Source: Frateuria_A yonginensis
GTDB lineage: Bacteria > Pseudomonadota > Gammaproteobacteria > Xanthomonadales > Rhodanobacteraceae
Assembly: GCF_037137055.1 (NCBI RefSeq)
Contig: NZ_JBBBNY010000001.1
Span: 372,001 to 436,000, forward strand
Direction: 5' to 3'
Length of the DNA: 64,000 nt
Numbering within the stretch: position 1 is the first letter of the stretch; every line of letters begins with the position of its first letter. Position numbers and translations under genes: made by a program. Below, one piece after another: positions 7,684 to 15,541 of this stretch. The notes under the pieces were generated by a model. That model made no database searches. It saw nothing but the letters and a program-made list of their open reading frames with translations, and was not told the origin of the DNA.

Positions 7684-10403
7684 CCGTTGCGCGGCGTCGA
7701 TGGGAGGCAGGTGGTCTGGACCACGCGGCGGGTGGCCGTCGGCCCGTCCGAAGGCAGCGCGTAGCGCAGGCTGCACGCCTGCGCGTTGCCGGCTTCGTCC
7801 TGCCAGCGCGCGGTCAGCTCGCCGCGGGCGTCCACTCCGCGCGCCAGGATCTTGCCGCCCTGGCCGACCACGCCCAGCACGACGCCCTGCGCATTGAACA
7901 CCTCGGCGCCGAAGGGCAGGGCGCGACCGTCCGGCCGGCGTGCCTGCAGGATCACGGTGCGGCCCCGGTCGGTCTGGAAGGTCACCAGCGCGACCGCCCC
8001 GGCGTGTGGCGCCACCTGGGCGCTGGTCGCCTTCAGCTGCACGTCCAGCGGCAGGCCCTTGGGGTCCAGCCGGACGGTGTTGAGGGTGTAGGGCATCAGG
8101 TAGGGCAGCAGCGCGTAGCCGTGCCGGTCGACGTGCACGCCGCTGGCGCTGGACACGCTGGCGCCGGCGGCGCCGGGCGCGTGGACCAGCCCCACGGTGT
8201 CGCCCATCAGTTGCCCGAAGGTCACGCCGCCGGCATGGATCACCACGGCGCCGCCCGCGCTCAGCGAGGCCTGCGAGTAGCCGCTGCCCTGCCCGTAGCT
8301 GGCGTCGACGCTGCCGTACGAACCGCGGTAACCCGCGTTGACCGTGCCGGCGGTGTCGCCGCCGCCGCCGGCGACCGACCCGCCGTAGGTGAACTGCCCC
8401 GCATCGCCGAGGCTGCCGTTGAGCATGGCCTGGCCGCGATCGCCCAGGTCGCGGCTGTGCGCGGCGTTCAGCGTCAGCGTGGGAACCCGGGCGTCCTCGC
8501 CGAGCGGCAGGCTGAGGCTGAGCATGAACTCGGTGTCGTCGCGGAAACCGGCGCTGCGTACCCGCGTGGCCGAGAGGCTGTAGCTGAGGCGGCCGTAGCG
8601 GTTGTTGTAGCCGAACTGGAACTGCGTGTCGGTGCCCGGCTGGTTCCAGTAGTCGCGGATCGAGCCGGTGGCGTAGAGCGAGCCGGCGTCGCCCAGGCGC
8701 TGGGTCAGCGTCAGCGTGAAGCTGCTGCGCTGGCGCGCCAGGCCGACCGTGGCCGGCTGCGCGGGATCGAAAGCGTCGCCGGCCAGCGTCGCCTGCTGGG
8801 CGGGCGTGAGCAGGCTCTGCTGCGGCACGCCCTCGACCGGCGACTGCCGGCGCAGCGCGGACCGGAACGGGTCGAGGCCGCGCCGCGCGAGGTCCCGCGC
8901 CAGCGCGGCGTCGGCCAGGCCGAGGAAGCCGCTGGTGGAGTAACGGTATGCGGCCACCGACAGGACCGTCTGCGTCTCGGGCACCAGCTTGCTGTAGCTC
9001 AACCGCACGCTGGTGCCGGTCTGCGTGTCGGCATCCGGCAGGCGCGTGCGCGCACCGCTGACATCCAGGGCGAAGGCGCCGAGCCGGGTGTTGATCGCGC
9101 CACCGACGAGCAGCGCCGCATAGCCGTCGAACCCGTCGACGCCGGCGTAGCCGGTGAACAGGTTGCTGAAGCCGCGCTGCACGGTGCCCTGCACGAGATC
9201 GGGCGCATCGTCCAGCGCGAGGCCGCGCAGCCGCCCGGCCGCCAGGTCGAAGCGCGTGATGCCCGGGCGCAGCAGCTGCGAGACCGAGGCATAGGGCACC
9301 GCGAAGGTGCGTACCCGTCCGTCCGCCTCGGTGATCGCCACCAGCAGATCGCCGCCGTAGCCGGTCGGGTACAGGTCCTTGATGGTGAACGGCCCCGGGG
9401 CCACGGTCGTCTGGTAGATCTGCACGCCGTTCTGGCTGACGGTGACCTTGGCGTTGGTCTGCGCGACGCCGCGGACCACCGGCGCGTAGCCGCGCATCGA
9501 TTGCGGCAGCATGCGGTCGTCGGTACGCAACTGCACGCCGCGCAGGCCGATGCTGTCGAACACCGTGCCGTCGGTGTAGCTGTCGCCCACGGTGACACGG
9601 GCACCCAGCGCGGGCAGGTCGCGCTCGACGTAGGCGTCGATGGTCTGCCAGCGGTGCCGCGCCGGCGTGCCGCCGCTGGCCGACTGCCAGGTCGCGGTCG
9701 AGTCCTGCCGGAAATGCCAGCCGCCCAGGTTGAGGCCGGCGTTCAGGCCCAGGTAGGTGCTGGTCTGCGCCTGGCCCTGGCTGCGGGTGCGGTAGCTGTT
9801 GAGGTTGTAGTTCAGCAGCGCCGCCGGGATGCCTTCGTCCCAGTAGCGCGGGTTGACGTAGCCGCGCGGCAGCAGGTCGAGCGAGGCCTGCGGGATGCTG
9901 ATGTCCAGCCGCAGGCCGGCCATGTCGAAGTTCGCGCTGGCGCCGGAAATGGCCTCGCCGATGGCGACGCAGGCGGACGGGTTCCGCAGGCGCTCGAGCA
10001 GCGCGGGTTTGGCATCGGCGGGCGACAGGCCCAGTTGCCCGAGCAGTGGCTCGTCCACGCAGGCGTGCGCGTTGGCGCCGGGCTCGGGCGAGGCGAAACG
10101 CACGTTGGCGCGCCCCTTCCAGGCGTCGTTGAGGTAGACGTCCGCGCTGTAGATGCCGGGCAGCACGGGATTGCCGTGCTCGAAGCGCGAGAGATCGGTG
10201 GTGTTCTGCCCGGCGCCGGACAGCAGGGACGGGTCGAAGTCCGCGTAGCCGGTAGGGACGACGGCCGTATCCGCGGTGGCGTCGGTCGCCCGCGCCGCGG
10301 CCGGCAGCGTCCCACCGAGCGCCATGGCGATCGCCACGACCAGCACCGCCCGGCCGCCGGCGACGGGCCGGTACGGACGTGTCGGGGCGACGCGCGTGCT
10401 CAT
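7680..10403 (-). CDS. Fimbrial usher, outer-membrane assembly platform
   Basis: The 907-residue protein has a signal peptide, an N-terminal chaperone-binding domain (DFDPSLLSG..., PGIYSADVYLND), the 24-strand barrel with a plug (PGPFTIKDLYPTGYGGDLLV), and C-terminal domains with the disulfide pair in QACSLRYAL and VVQTTCLPS. The barrel start YNLNSYRTRSQGQ and the SYTDG motif are typical of FimD/PapC ushers, and the length is slightly above the usual 830-880. It receives chaperone-subunit complexes and polymerises the pilus. It overlaps the chaperone gene and the adhesin gene by ATGA, so the three are translationally coupled. Confidence 0.95.
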   Translation of the reverse strand: MSTRVAPTRPYRPVAGGRAVLVVAIAMALGGTLPAAARATDATADTAVVPTGYADFDPSLLSGAGQNTTDLSRFEHGNPVLPGIYSADVYLNDAWKGRANVRFASPEPGANAHACVDEPLLGQLGLSPADAKPALLERLRNPSACVAIGEAISGASANFDMAGLRLDISIPQASLDLLPRGYVNPRYWDEGIPAALLNYNLNSYRTRSQGQAQTSTYLGLNAGLNLGGWHFRQDSTATWQSASGGTPARHRWQTIDAYVERDLPALGARVTVGDSYTDGTVFDSIGLRGVQLRTDDRMLPQSMRGYAPVVRGVAQTNAKVTVSQNGVQIYQTTVAPGPFTIKDLYPTGYGGDLLVAITEADGRVRTFAVPYASVSQLLRPGITRFDLAAGRLRGLALDDAPDLVQGTVQRGFSNLFTGYAGVDGFDGYAALLVGGAINTRLGAFALDVSGARTRLPDADTQTGTSVRLSYSKLVPETQTVLSVAAYRYSTSGFLGLADAALARDLARRGLDPFRSALRRQSPVEGVPQQSLLTPAQQATLAGDAFDPAQPATVGLARQRSSFTLTLTQRLGDAGSLYATGSIRDYWNQPGTDTQFQFGYNNRYGRLSYSLSATRVRSAGFRDDTEFMLSLSLPLGEDARVPTLTLNAAHSRDLGDRGQAMLNGSLGDAGQFTYGGSVAGGGGDTAGTVNAGYRGSYGSVDASYGQGSGYSQASLSAGGAVVIHAGGVTFGQLMGDTVGLVHAPGAAGASVSSASGVHVDRHGYALLPYLMPYTLNTVRLDPKGLPLDVQLKATSAQVAPHAGAVALVTFQTDRGRTVILQARRPDGRALPFGAEVFNAQGVVLGVVGQGGKILARGVDARGELTARWQDEAGNAQACSLRYALPSDGPTATRRVVQTTCLPSTPRNG

Positions 10404-11149
10404 CGCGGCGCGAGCGGCTTCTGGAAGGTGACCGCGGCGCCGTAGTCGTTGATGCAGACGAACTCGACGACGCTTCCTGCCGGGGGTGGCATGGTCAGCC
10501 CCGGCAGCGCCACGCGCAGGTCCGACAGCGGCGCGACCATGCCGGACTGCCCCGCGTAGGACGTGCCGTCGGCGTGCAGCCGCAGCCGGGTCAGGGTGAT
10601 GTGGTAGGGCGACGGGTTATGCACCGTCACGGCATAGCCGGCGCCGTCGCGCGCGAGTTCGAACGTCAGCGTGTCGGGCGCCTTTTGGGGATCGGCGGTG
10701 AGCCCGGCCGGACGGTAGAACAGCTTCAGCCGCGAGCGGATCGCCAGCTGCAGGTAGTTGGCGCCCGCGTTCGCGGTGCTGGGCTTGGGCGGCACTTCCA
10801 GCACGTTCAGCCAGAACAGCGACTCGCGGTCGGCGGGCAGCGCCTGGTGGCCCGGGGTGAACAGGATGCGCAGGCTCTGGTCGCGGTGCGCCTCCATGCG
10901 GAACAACGGCGGCGTCACCAGGAAGGGCGTGTCCGCCCTGTCCGGGGTCGACTGCGCGTCGCCGGCATCGACCCAGGACTCGACCAGGGCCGGGCGGTCG
11001 GCGTCGTTGGTGAGGCGGACGGTCACTTCGCCGTCCTGGGCGGGAAACACCACCCGCGTGCCCGTGATGAGCACGCTCGCGTGCGCGACCGCCATGGACA
11101 GGCACAGGCCCAGCCACGCCGCGCCTAGCGTGCGGACCGGAATCTTCAT
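10400..11149 (-). CDS. Periplasmic pilus chaperone (PapD/FimC family)
   Basis: The 249-residue protein has a signal peptide (MKIPVRTLGAAWLGLCLSMA) and the two Ig-like domains of pilus chaperones: VLITGTRVVFPAQDGEVTVRLTND, the G1 strand region FWLNVLEVPPKP, then LAIRSRLKLFYRPAGL at the domain link with its conserved RxxLK(L)FYRP. The donor strand it lends completes pilin folds before transfer to the usher. ATG at 11149 is chosen because the signal peptide starts there; an in-frame ATG at 11182 would add a proline-rich head. Its stop overlaps the usher start. Confidence 0.95.
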   Translation of the reverse strand: MKIPVRTLGAAWLGLCLSMAVAHASVLITGTRVVFPAQDGEVTVRLTNDADRPALVESWVDAGDAQSTPDRADTPFLVTPPLFRMEAHRDQSLRILFTPGHQALPADRESLFWLNVLEVPPKPSTANAGANYLQLAIRSRLKLFYRPAGLTADPQKAPDTLTFELARDGAGYAVTVHNPSPYHITLTRLRLHADGTSYAGQSGMVAPLSDLRVALPGLTMPPPAGSVVEFVCINDYGAAVTFQKPLAPR

Positions 11150-11181
11150 CGGATACGACCTCGCAGGGGCGGCGGGCGGCA

Positions 11182-11214
11182 TCCGGCGGGGCGCCTTGCG
11201 CGCGTCCCGCCGGA
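11182..11214 (-). terminator. Hairpin between pilin and chaperone genes
   Basis: TCCGGCGGG (11182-11190) pairs with CCCGCCGGA (11206-11214), extended by four more pairs including one G-U, with a 7-nt loop, in the 80-bp gap after the pilin stop. There is no T tract. Such hairpins commonly protect or partly terminate the major pilin message, giving excess pilin over chaperone and usher. The hairpin is visible; its effect is inference. Confidence 0.5.
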
Positions 11215-11229
11215 GCGACGCCGGACGCC

Positions 11230-11811
11230 TCAGTTGTAGACCATCGTGAACTGGACGCTGGTGTTCACGTTACCCGCGCTGGCGGCGCCGCCGTTGGCGA
11301 TGTAACGCGCGCTGTACTGCAGGGTGGCGTTGCCGCTGCTGTCGAGGTTGGCCACCTGCGACTTCTGCGCGGCAGCGTCGGCGCCCTTCAGGTCGATCGC
11401 CGTGTTGTCGCTGTTCAGCAGCTGCACCTGCACGTTGCCGGCCGTGCCGGTGTTGGACAGGTTGCCGGTGGTGCTGTCGATGTTGCTGCCGGAGAAGTAG
11501 GTGCGCACCATGCTCAGCGCGGAATCGCAACCGGTGATGTTGATCGAGAACTGCTTCTGGCCGGCGGTGGCGCCGGCGCTCGACAGGTTGGAGGTCAGCA
11601 CGGTCGGCAGGGCCACGGTGATCGCGTCGGGCGTGCCGAAGCTCTTGCCGTCGACCTTGCAGGTCTGGCCGACGATGGTGCCGGTGATGGTGATGGTGCC
11701 GTCCGGCGAGGAGTTGGACACCGCGTTGGCCGTGGCGGCCAGAGCGCTGCCCGACACGGACGCAGTGGCGAGGCCGGCGATCAGGGCGGCGGAAAGAAGG
11801 CGCTTGGACAT
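11230..11811 (-). CDS. Major fimbrial subunit (pilin)
   Basis: The 193-residue protein has a signal peptide (MSKRLLSAALIAGLATASVSGSALA) and a pilin domain with DGTITITGTIVGQTC, a disulfide to NITGCDSAL, and the C-terminal strand SVQFTMVYN used in donor-strand exchange. Its Thr/Ser/Asn-rich, Arg-poor composition and first position in the operon fit the major subunit. AGGGGAA stands 6 bases before the ATG. A sigma-54 promoter candidate lies about 118-146 bp upstream. Confidence 0.93.
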   Translation of the reverse strand: MSKRLLSAALIAGLATASVSGSALAATANAVSNSSPDGTITITGTIVGQTCKVDGKSFGTPDAITVALPTVLTSNLSSAGATAGQKQFSINITGCDSALSMVRTYFSGSNIDSTTGNLSNTGTAGNVQVQLLNSDNTAIDLKGADAAAQKSQVANLDSSGNATLQYSARYIANGGAASAGNVNTSVQFTMVYN

Positions 11812-11940
11812 GCTGTTTCCCCTGGAAAGTGCGTTTGACCAATGACGAAAAGGTTCCGGTACGAAGCCGGGCTTGCCGCAGAATCCGGTTCGTTCGCGGC
11901 GATACCGGCAGCCTCTGCCGGGCTGAGCCGTGACCGAATT

Positions 11941-11957
11941 GGCAAGCTTTGTGCCAA
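11941..11957 (-). promoter_or_regulatory. Sigma-54 (RpoN) promoter candidate for the fimbrial operon
   Basis: The minus strand reads TTGGCACAAAGCTTGCC. This matches the -24/-12 consensus TTGGCAC-N5-TTGC, with GG (11955-11954) and GC (11943-11942) exactly 12 bases apart. Only the weaker G after GGCAC and the final A/T differ. The predicted start near 11930 leaves a leader of about 118 nt before the pilin ATG. No enhancer-binding-protein gene is in this window, so the activator is unknown. Confidence 0.6.
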
Positions 11958-12083
11958 ATCCATCACAAAACGGGCGGTGCGTTGATGGACAAGGCGCGGC
12001 GCCGAAATCCGGCCGGATGCGCCGTGCTGACGCACGGTGTACGCCCGGGTCCCGGTCTGCCCTTGTGCGTCACTTCTTCACAT

Positions 12084-12099
12084 TGTGATCACGATCACA
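12084..12099. promoter_or_regulatory. Perfect CRP/Clp-type binding site
   Basis: TGTGATCACGATCACA has both half-sites TGTGA and TCACA intact with the canonical 6-bp spacer. In Xanthomonadales the regulator of such sites is Clp, the cyclic-di-GMP-responsive CRP homologue. It lies about 155 bp upstream of the predicted sigma-54 start for the fimbriae and about 100 bp upstream of the predicted start for the rightward genes, so it could serve either. The site is seen; the regulator is inference. Confidence 0.7.
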
Positions 12100-12142
12100 G
12101 TTTGCGCACTCAAGGTCCCGGACGCAAGGCCGAGAGGCGACA

Positions 12143-12160
12143 TGTAAAGCACGCTTGACA
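12143..12160. promoter_or_regulatory. Operator copy 1, overlapping the -35 element
   Basis: TGTAAAG-CACG-CTTGACA is a palindrome with one mismatch. Its right arm contains TTGACA (12155-12160), a consensus -35 whose weak -10 partner TAAGCT lies at 12179-12184. It is a near copy of the element 44 bp downstream, four helical turns away. A repressor bound here would block the -35 of the membrane protein/XRE transcript. Confidence 0.6.
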
Positions 12161-12186
12161 TGCCCGGTGGCGCGCCCCTAAGCTTG

Positions 12187-12204
12187 TGTCAAGTTTGCTT
12201 GACA
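12187..12204. promoter_or_regulatory. Operator copy 2, perfect palindrome at predicted +1
   Basis: TGTCAAG-TTTG-CTTGACA has 7-bp arms that match exactly as an inverted repeat. It covers the predicted transcription start near 12191. Paired with operator 1 it looks like an autoregulated site for a dimeric helix-turn-helix protein; the XRE gene at 12935 in the same transcript is the obvious candidate. Confidence 0.65.
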
Positions 12205-12250
12205 GCTGCGCCACCAGGGCGTGGCCCGCAGGGGAAGAGGGGAGCCCGTC

Positions 12251-12853
12251 ATGTCGCGTTTCGATGAACGGCAGTACCGCCGCCGACTCAGCCTGGCGAT
12301 GGTGGCCTACATGGCCGCCATGCTGCTGGTCTGGCCGCTCAGCCGGACGGTGGGGAGCGTGCCGCTGAAAGTGGTACTGGCGGTCGTGCCGGTGCTTCCC
12401 ATGCTGTACGTGATCGGCCTGATGGCACGACGCATCGGTGCCAGCGACGAGTTCGAGCAGCGGGTGCACCTGCTTGCACTGGGGGCGGCCACCGCGCTGC
12501 TGGGTGCGCTCAGCCTGATCGGCGGCTTTCTCGCCGCTGCGGGTGTGGCGCCGCTGGACGGCAGCATCCTGATCTGGGTGTTCCCGGTCGTCATGCTGGC
12601 CTACGGCGCGGCGCGCTGGTGGCTGCTGGTCCGCCACTACGGCGGCAGCGCCGCCTGCGAGGATGATGGCGCCCTGGTCTGGCGGCTGCTGCTGCTCGCC
12701 GGGCTCATGCTGATGGTGGTCGGGGTCGCGTGGTGGCGCGGCGGGCTGGACGATTTCCAGACCGGCCTGCTGTTCGGCATGGCGCCGGGCGTGCTCGCGC
12801 TGGCCGCGTGGATCGTCTGGCGGCTGGCGCGCCGTCGCGCCAGCGGGCGCTGA
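12251..12853 (+). CDS. Multi-pass membrane protein paired with an XRE regulator
   Basis: The 200-residue protein has six predicted membrane spans in three pairs, a cytoplasmic N-terminus MSRFDERQYRRRLSLAMV and a basic C-terminus RRLARRRASGR. The loop RIGASDEFEQRVHLLALGAA resembles proteins encoded beside small XRE regulators in many bacteria, whose role is unknown. AGGGGAG before the ATG at 12251 supports this start over a GTG at 12221. It is the first gene behind the double operator and is followed by the XRE gene. No known enzymatic motif is visible. Confidence 0.8.
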   Translation: MSRFDERQYRRRLSLAMVAYMAAMLLVWPLSRTVGSVPLKVVLAVVPVLPMLYVIGLMARRIGASDEFEQRVHLLALGAATALLGALSLIGGFLAAAGVAPLDGSILIWVFPVVMLAYGAARWWLLVRHYGGSAACEDDGALVWRLLLLAGLMLMVVGVAWWRGGLDDFQTGLLFGMAPGVLALAAWIVWRLARRRASGR

Positions 12854-12934
12854 GGCCATGGCCATGCGGACGATCCACGGCCACGACCCGCGGCCCGACT
12901 CCTGCGCGGGACTCGTGCCGGGGCTGCGTGGCCG

Positions 12935-13147
12935 ATGAACAACCACGTGCGCGACCTTCGTGGCGAGCGCGGCTGGTCGCAGGCCGATCTCGCCGAGCGG
13001 CTGGAAGTGTCCCGGCAGACGGTCAACGCGATCGAGACGGGCAAGTACGACCCGAGCCTGCCGCTGGCCTTCAGGATCGCCCGGCTGTTCGGCCGGCCGA
13101 TCGAGGCGATCTTCCAGCCCGAGCCGGGCGGGCCGGGGGAAGGATGA
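12935..13147 (+). CDS. Small XRE-family helix-turn-helix regulator
   Basis: The 70-residue protein is almost entirely one Cro/cI-type domain: VRDLRGERGWSQADLAERL, then the recognition helix SRQTVNAIETGKYDP, then SLPLAFRIARLFGRPIEAIF. This compact form (YozG-like) usually binds palindromes as a dimer and controls its own operon. It lies 81 bp after the membrane protein gene in the same direction. The SD is weak. The two CTTGACA palindromes upstream of the operon are the likely targets. Confidence 0.9.
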   Translation: MNNHVRDLRGERGWSQADLAERLEVSRQTVNAIETGKYDPSLPLAFRIARLFGRPIEAIFQPEPGGPGEG

Positions 13148-13244
13148 CGGAAACGACGGCCGGCTGCGCCGGCGCAACCACGGCGCGGCACGCAGCTGAC
13201 GTGCGGCGCCGGCTCGGACAGGCAAACGGAAGGGGAGTGGAGAC

Positions 13245-14810
13245 ATGGCTTTGAACGCGCGCACCTCGTTGCGCATCGCCGTCGCGGTCGTAGGCCTGGG
13301 CCTGCTCGCGTGGCAACGGTTCCACCCGCACGCGGCGGAAAGCCCGGCGCCGGCGGATGCCCCGCAGGCGACAGCACCGACACCCGCGGTTCCCCGCACG
13401 TGGCGGCTGGGCACGCTCACCTTGAAGCCCTGCGAACTGGGCCGGCCCGACAGCGGCCTGACCACCGCCGCCTGGTGTACGCCGTTCGAGGTGCCGGAAA
13501 ACCGCGCCGACCCGCATGGCCGCCGGATCGCCCTGCGCCTGGCGGTGATCCGCTCCGAAGCCCAGGTGCCGGCCAGGGACATGCTGGTGTTCCTCGCCGG
13601 CGGCCCCGGCCAGGCGGCCACCGAGACCTGGCCGATGGTGGCGCCCGCGCTGGAGCCGTTGCTCGCGCATCGCAACGTGCTGCTGATCGACCAGCGCGGC
13701 ACCGGCGGCTCCAACCCGCTGGACTGCAAGGCGGCCGAGCAGAACGCGCCGGCCGACCACACCGCCGGCTTCGATCCCGCGCGCCTGCGTGCGCAGGTCG
13801 CCGCCTGCCTGAAGGAAGTCGAGGGCAAGGCCGATCCGCGCTACTACACCACCACCGCCGCCGTGGCCGATCTGGAGGACGCACGCCGTGCCCTGGGATC
13901 ACCGATGTTCGACCTGGTCGGCGTCTCCTACGGCACCCGCGTGGCGCAGCAGTACGCCATGCACCATCCGGACGCGGTGCGCAGCCTGCTGCTCGACGGC
14001 GTGGTGCCCAATCCGCTGGTGCTCGGCGAGGACTTCGCGCGCAACCTGGAGGACGCGCTCAAGGCGCAGTTCGCCCGTTGCACCGCCGAACCGGCCTGCA
14101 AGGCGCGCTTCGGCGATTCCTACCAGACGCTGTACCAGCTGCGCGACGCGCTGCGCGCCAATCCGCACAAGGTCAGCTTCCGCGATCCGCAGAGCTACCA
14201 GAGCGTCGAACGCATGCTCAGCGACGACGCGCTGGCCAGCGTGGTGCGCATGTTCGCCTATTCGCCGCTCACCGCCGCGCTGCTGCCGCTGTCGATCGAT
14301 GCCGCCGCGCACGGCGACGTGGGGCCGCTGCTCGGCCAGGCCAAGCTGATCACCGGCGATCTGGCCGACAGCATGAACGGCGGCATGCAGTCGTCGGTGA
14401 TCTGCAGCGAGGACGCCGACCTGCTGAGCCCGCGGCCGCAGGATGCCGGGACCATCCTCGGCACGCGCATGATCGACACGCTGCAGGCGGTGTGCTCGAT
14501 CTGGCCGCGCGGCACCCGTCCGGCCGACTTCCACCAGCCGCTGAAGAGCGCGATCCCGACCCTGCTGCTTTCCGGCCAGTACGACCCGGTGACCCCACCG
14601 CGCTACGGCGAGGAGGTGCTCAAAGGCCTCTCCGACGCACGCCACCTGGTGCTCAAGGGCCAGGGCCACAACGTGATCGGCGCCGGCTGCATGCCCACGC
14701 TGGTCAAGCGCTTCATCGAGGATCCCGACCCGAAGGCGCTGGACGCCAAGTGCCTCGACCGGCTGCAGCCCACGCCGCTGTTCATCGACTTCAACGGAGC
14801 GACCCCATGA
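13245..14810 (+). CDS. Secreted alpha/beta-hydrolase, S33 tripeptidyl aminopeptidase-like
   Basis: The 521-residue protein has an N-terminal hydrophobic segment (residues 10-23, signal peptide or anchor) and an alpha/beta-hydrolase fold: oxyanion HGGP-like AGGPGQ (118-123), nucleophile elbow GVSYGT with Ser229, acid Asp in SGQYDPVTPP and His in KGQGHNVIG. The C-terminal TAP-like region is typical of SlpD/SlpE proteases that remove short N-terminal peptides. GGGGAG lies 7-12 bases before the ATG. Its stop overlaps natA as ATGA, so peptidase and exporter are translationally coupled, suggesting a common peptide or stress role. Confidence 0.88.
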   Translation: MALNARTSLRIAVAVVGLGLLAWQRFHPHAAESPAPADAPQATAPTPAVPRTWRLGTLTLKPCELGRPDSGLTTAAWCTPFEVPENRADPHGRRIALRLAVIRSEAQVPARDMLVFLAGGPGQAATETWPMVAPALEPLLAHRNVLLIDQRGTGGSNPLDCKAAEQNAPADHTAGFDPARLRAQVAACLKEVEGKADPRYYTTTAAVADLEDARRALGSPMFDLVGVSYGTRVAQQYAMHHPDAVRSLLLDGVVPNPLVLGEDFARNLEDALKAQFARCTAEPACKARFGDSYQTLYQLRDALRANPHKVSFRDPQSYQSVERMLSDDALASVVRMFAYSPLTAALLPLSIDAAAHGDVGPLLGQAKLITGDLADSMNGGMQSSVICSEDADLLSPRPQDAGTILGTRMIDTLQAVCSIWPRGTRPADFHQPLKSAIPTLLLSGQYDPVTPPRYGEEVLKGLSDARHLVLKGQGHNVIGAGCMPTLVKRFIEDPDPKALDAKCLDRLQPTPLFIDFNGATP

Positions 14811-15541
14811 TCGAGGTCAAGGATCTGCACAAGGCGTTCGGCGACGTGAAAGCCGTCGACGGTGTCGGCTTCGCCGCGCGCGACGGCGAGATCACCGGCC
14901 TGCTCGGACCCAACGGCGCCGGCAAGACCACCACGCTGCGCATGCTCTATACGCTGATGATCCCCGATCGCGGCCGGGTGCTGGTCGACGGCATCGACGC
15001 GGTCGCCGATCCACTGGCGGTGCGCCGCCGGCTCGGCGTGCTGCCGGACGCGCGCGGCCTCTACAAGCGGCTCACGGCGCGCGAGAACATCGACTACTTC
15101 GCCCGTCTGCAGGGGTTGCCCGAGGACGAGCTGCGCGCGCGCCGGGAGGCGCTGGTGCAGGCGCTCGCGATGGAGGACATCGCCGACCGCCGCACCGAAG
15201 GCTTCTCCCAGGGCCAGCGGGTCAAGACCGCGATCGCCCGTGCGCTGATCCACGACCCGCGCAACGTGATCCTCGACGAGCCCACCAACGGGCTGGACGT
15301 GATGGCCACCCGCGCGCTGCGCCAGTTCATGCTCAAGCTCAAGGCGGAGGGCCGCTGCGTGCTGTTCTCCAGCCACATCATGCAGGAGGTGGCGGCGCTG
15401 TGCGATCGCATCGTGGTGATCGCGCACGGCCGCGTGGTGGCCGACGCGACGCCCGACGCCCTGCGCGAACAGACCGGCCAGGCGAACCTGGAGGACGCTT
15501 TCGTGAAACTGATCGGCAGCGAGGAAGGACTGGCCGCATGA
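14807..15541 (+). CDS. natA: ABC transporter ATPase, NatA-like
   Basis: The 244-residue ATPase shows Walker A GPNGAGKTT (34-42), a Q-loop region with VLPDARGLYKRLTARENI typical of NatA, a signature FSQGQRVKTAIARAL (SQGQ in place of SGGQ), Walker B NVILDEPTNGLDV and SSHIMQEVAALCD. NatAB of Bacillus exports Na+; proteobacterial homologues are less studied. The ATG overlaps the peptidase stop and its own stop overlaps natB, both by ATGA. Confidence 0.9.
   Translation: MIEVKDLHKAFGDVKAVDGVGFAARDGEITGLLGPNGAGKTTTLRMLYTLMIPDRGRVLVDGIDAVADPLAVRRRLGVLPDARGLYKRLTARENIDYFARLQGLPEDELRARREALVQALAMEDIADRRTEGFSQGQRVKTAIARALIHDPRNVILDEPTNGLDVMATRALRQFMLKLKAEGRCVLFSSHIMQEVAALCDRIVVIAHGRVVADATPDALREQTGQANLEDAFVKLIGSEEGLAA

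Larger units (their letters stand above)
11812..12250. other. 439-bp divergent control region, fimbriae vs XRE module
   Basis: No gene is seen here. It holds, left to right, a minus-strand sigma-54 promoter candidate (11941-11957), an inverted repeat TTTGTG-N10-CACAAA (11948-11969), a perfect TGTGA-N6-TCACA site (12084-12099), and two palindromic operators (12143-12160, 12187-12204) around a TTGACA -35 element for the rightward genes. The stretch is clearly less GC-rich than the flanking genes, as expected of a regulatory region. Confidence 0.8.

Noticed and set aside
11948..11969. TTTGTG-N10-CACAAA as a second CRP site
   Set aside because: Half-sites are 2 bp too far apart for CRP (TGTG-N10-CACA instead of N8) and the left half is better explained by the sigma-54 promoter on the other strand.
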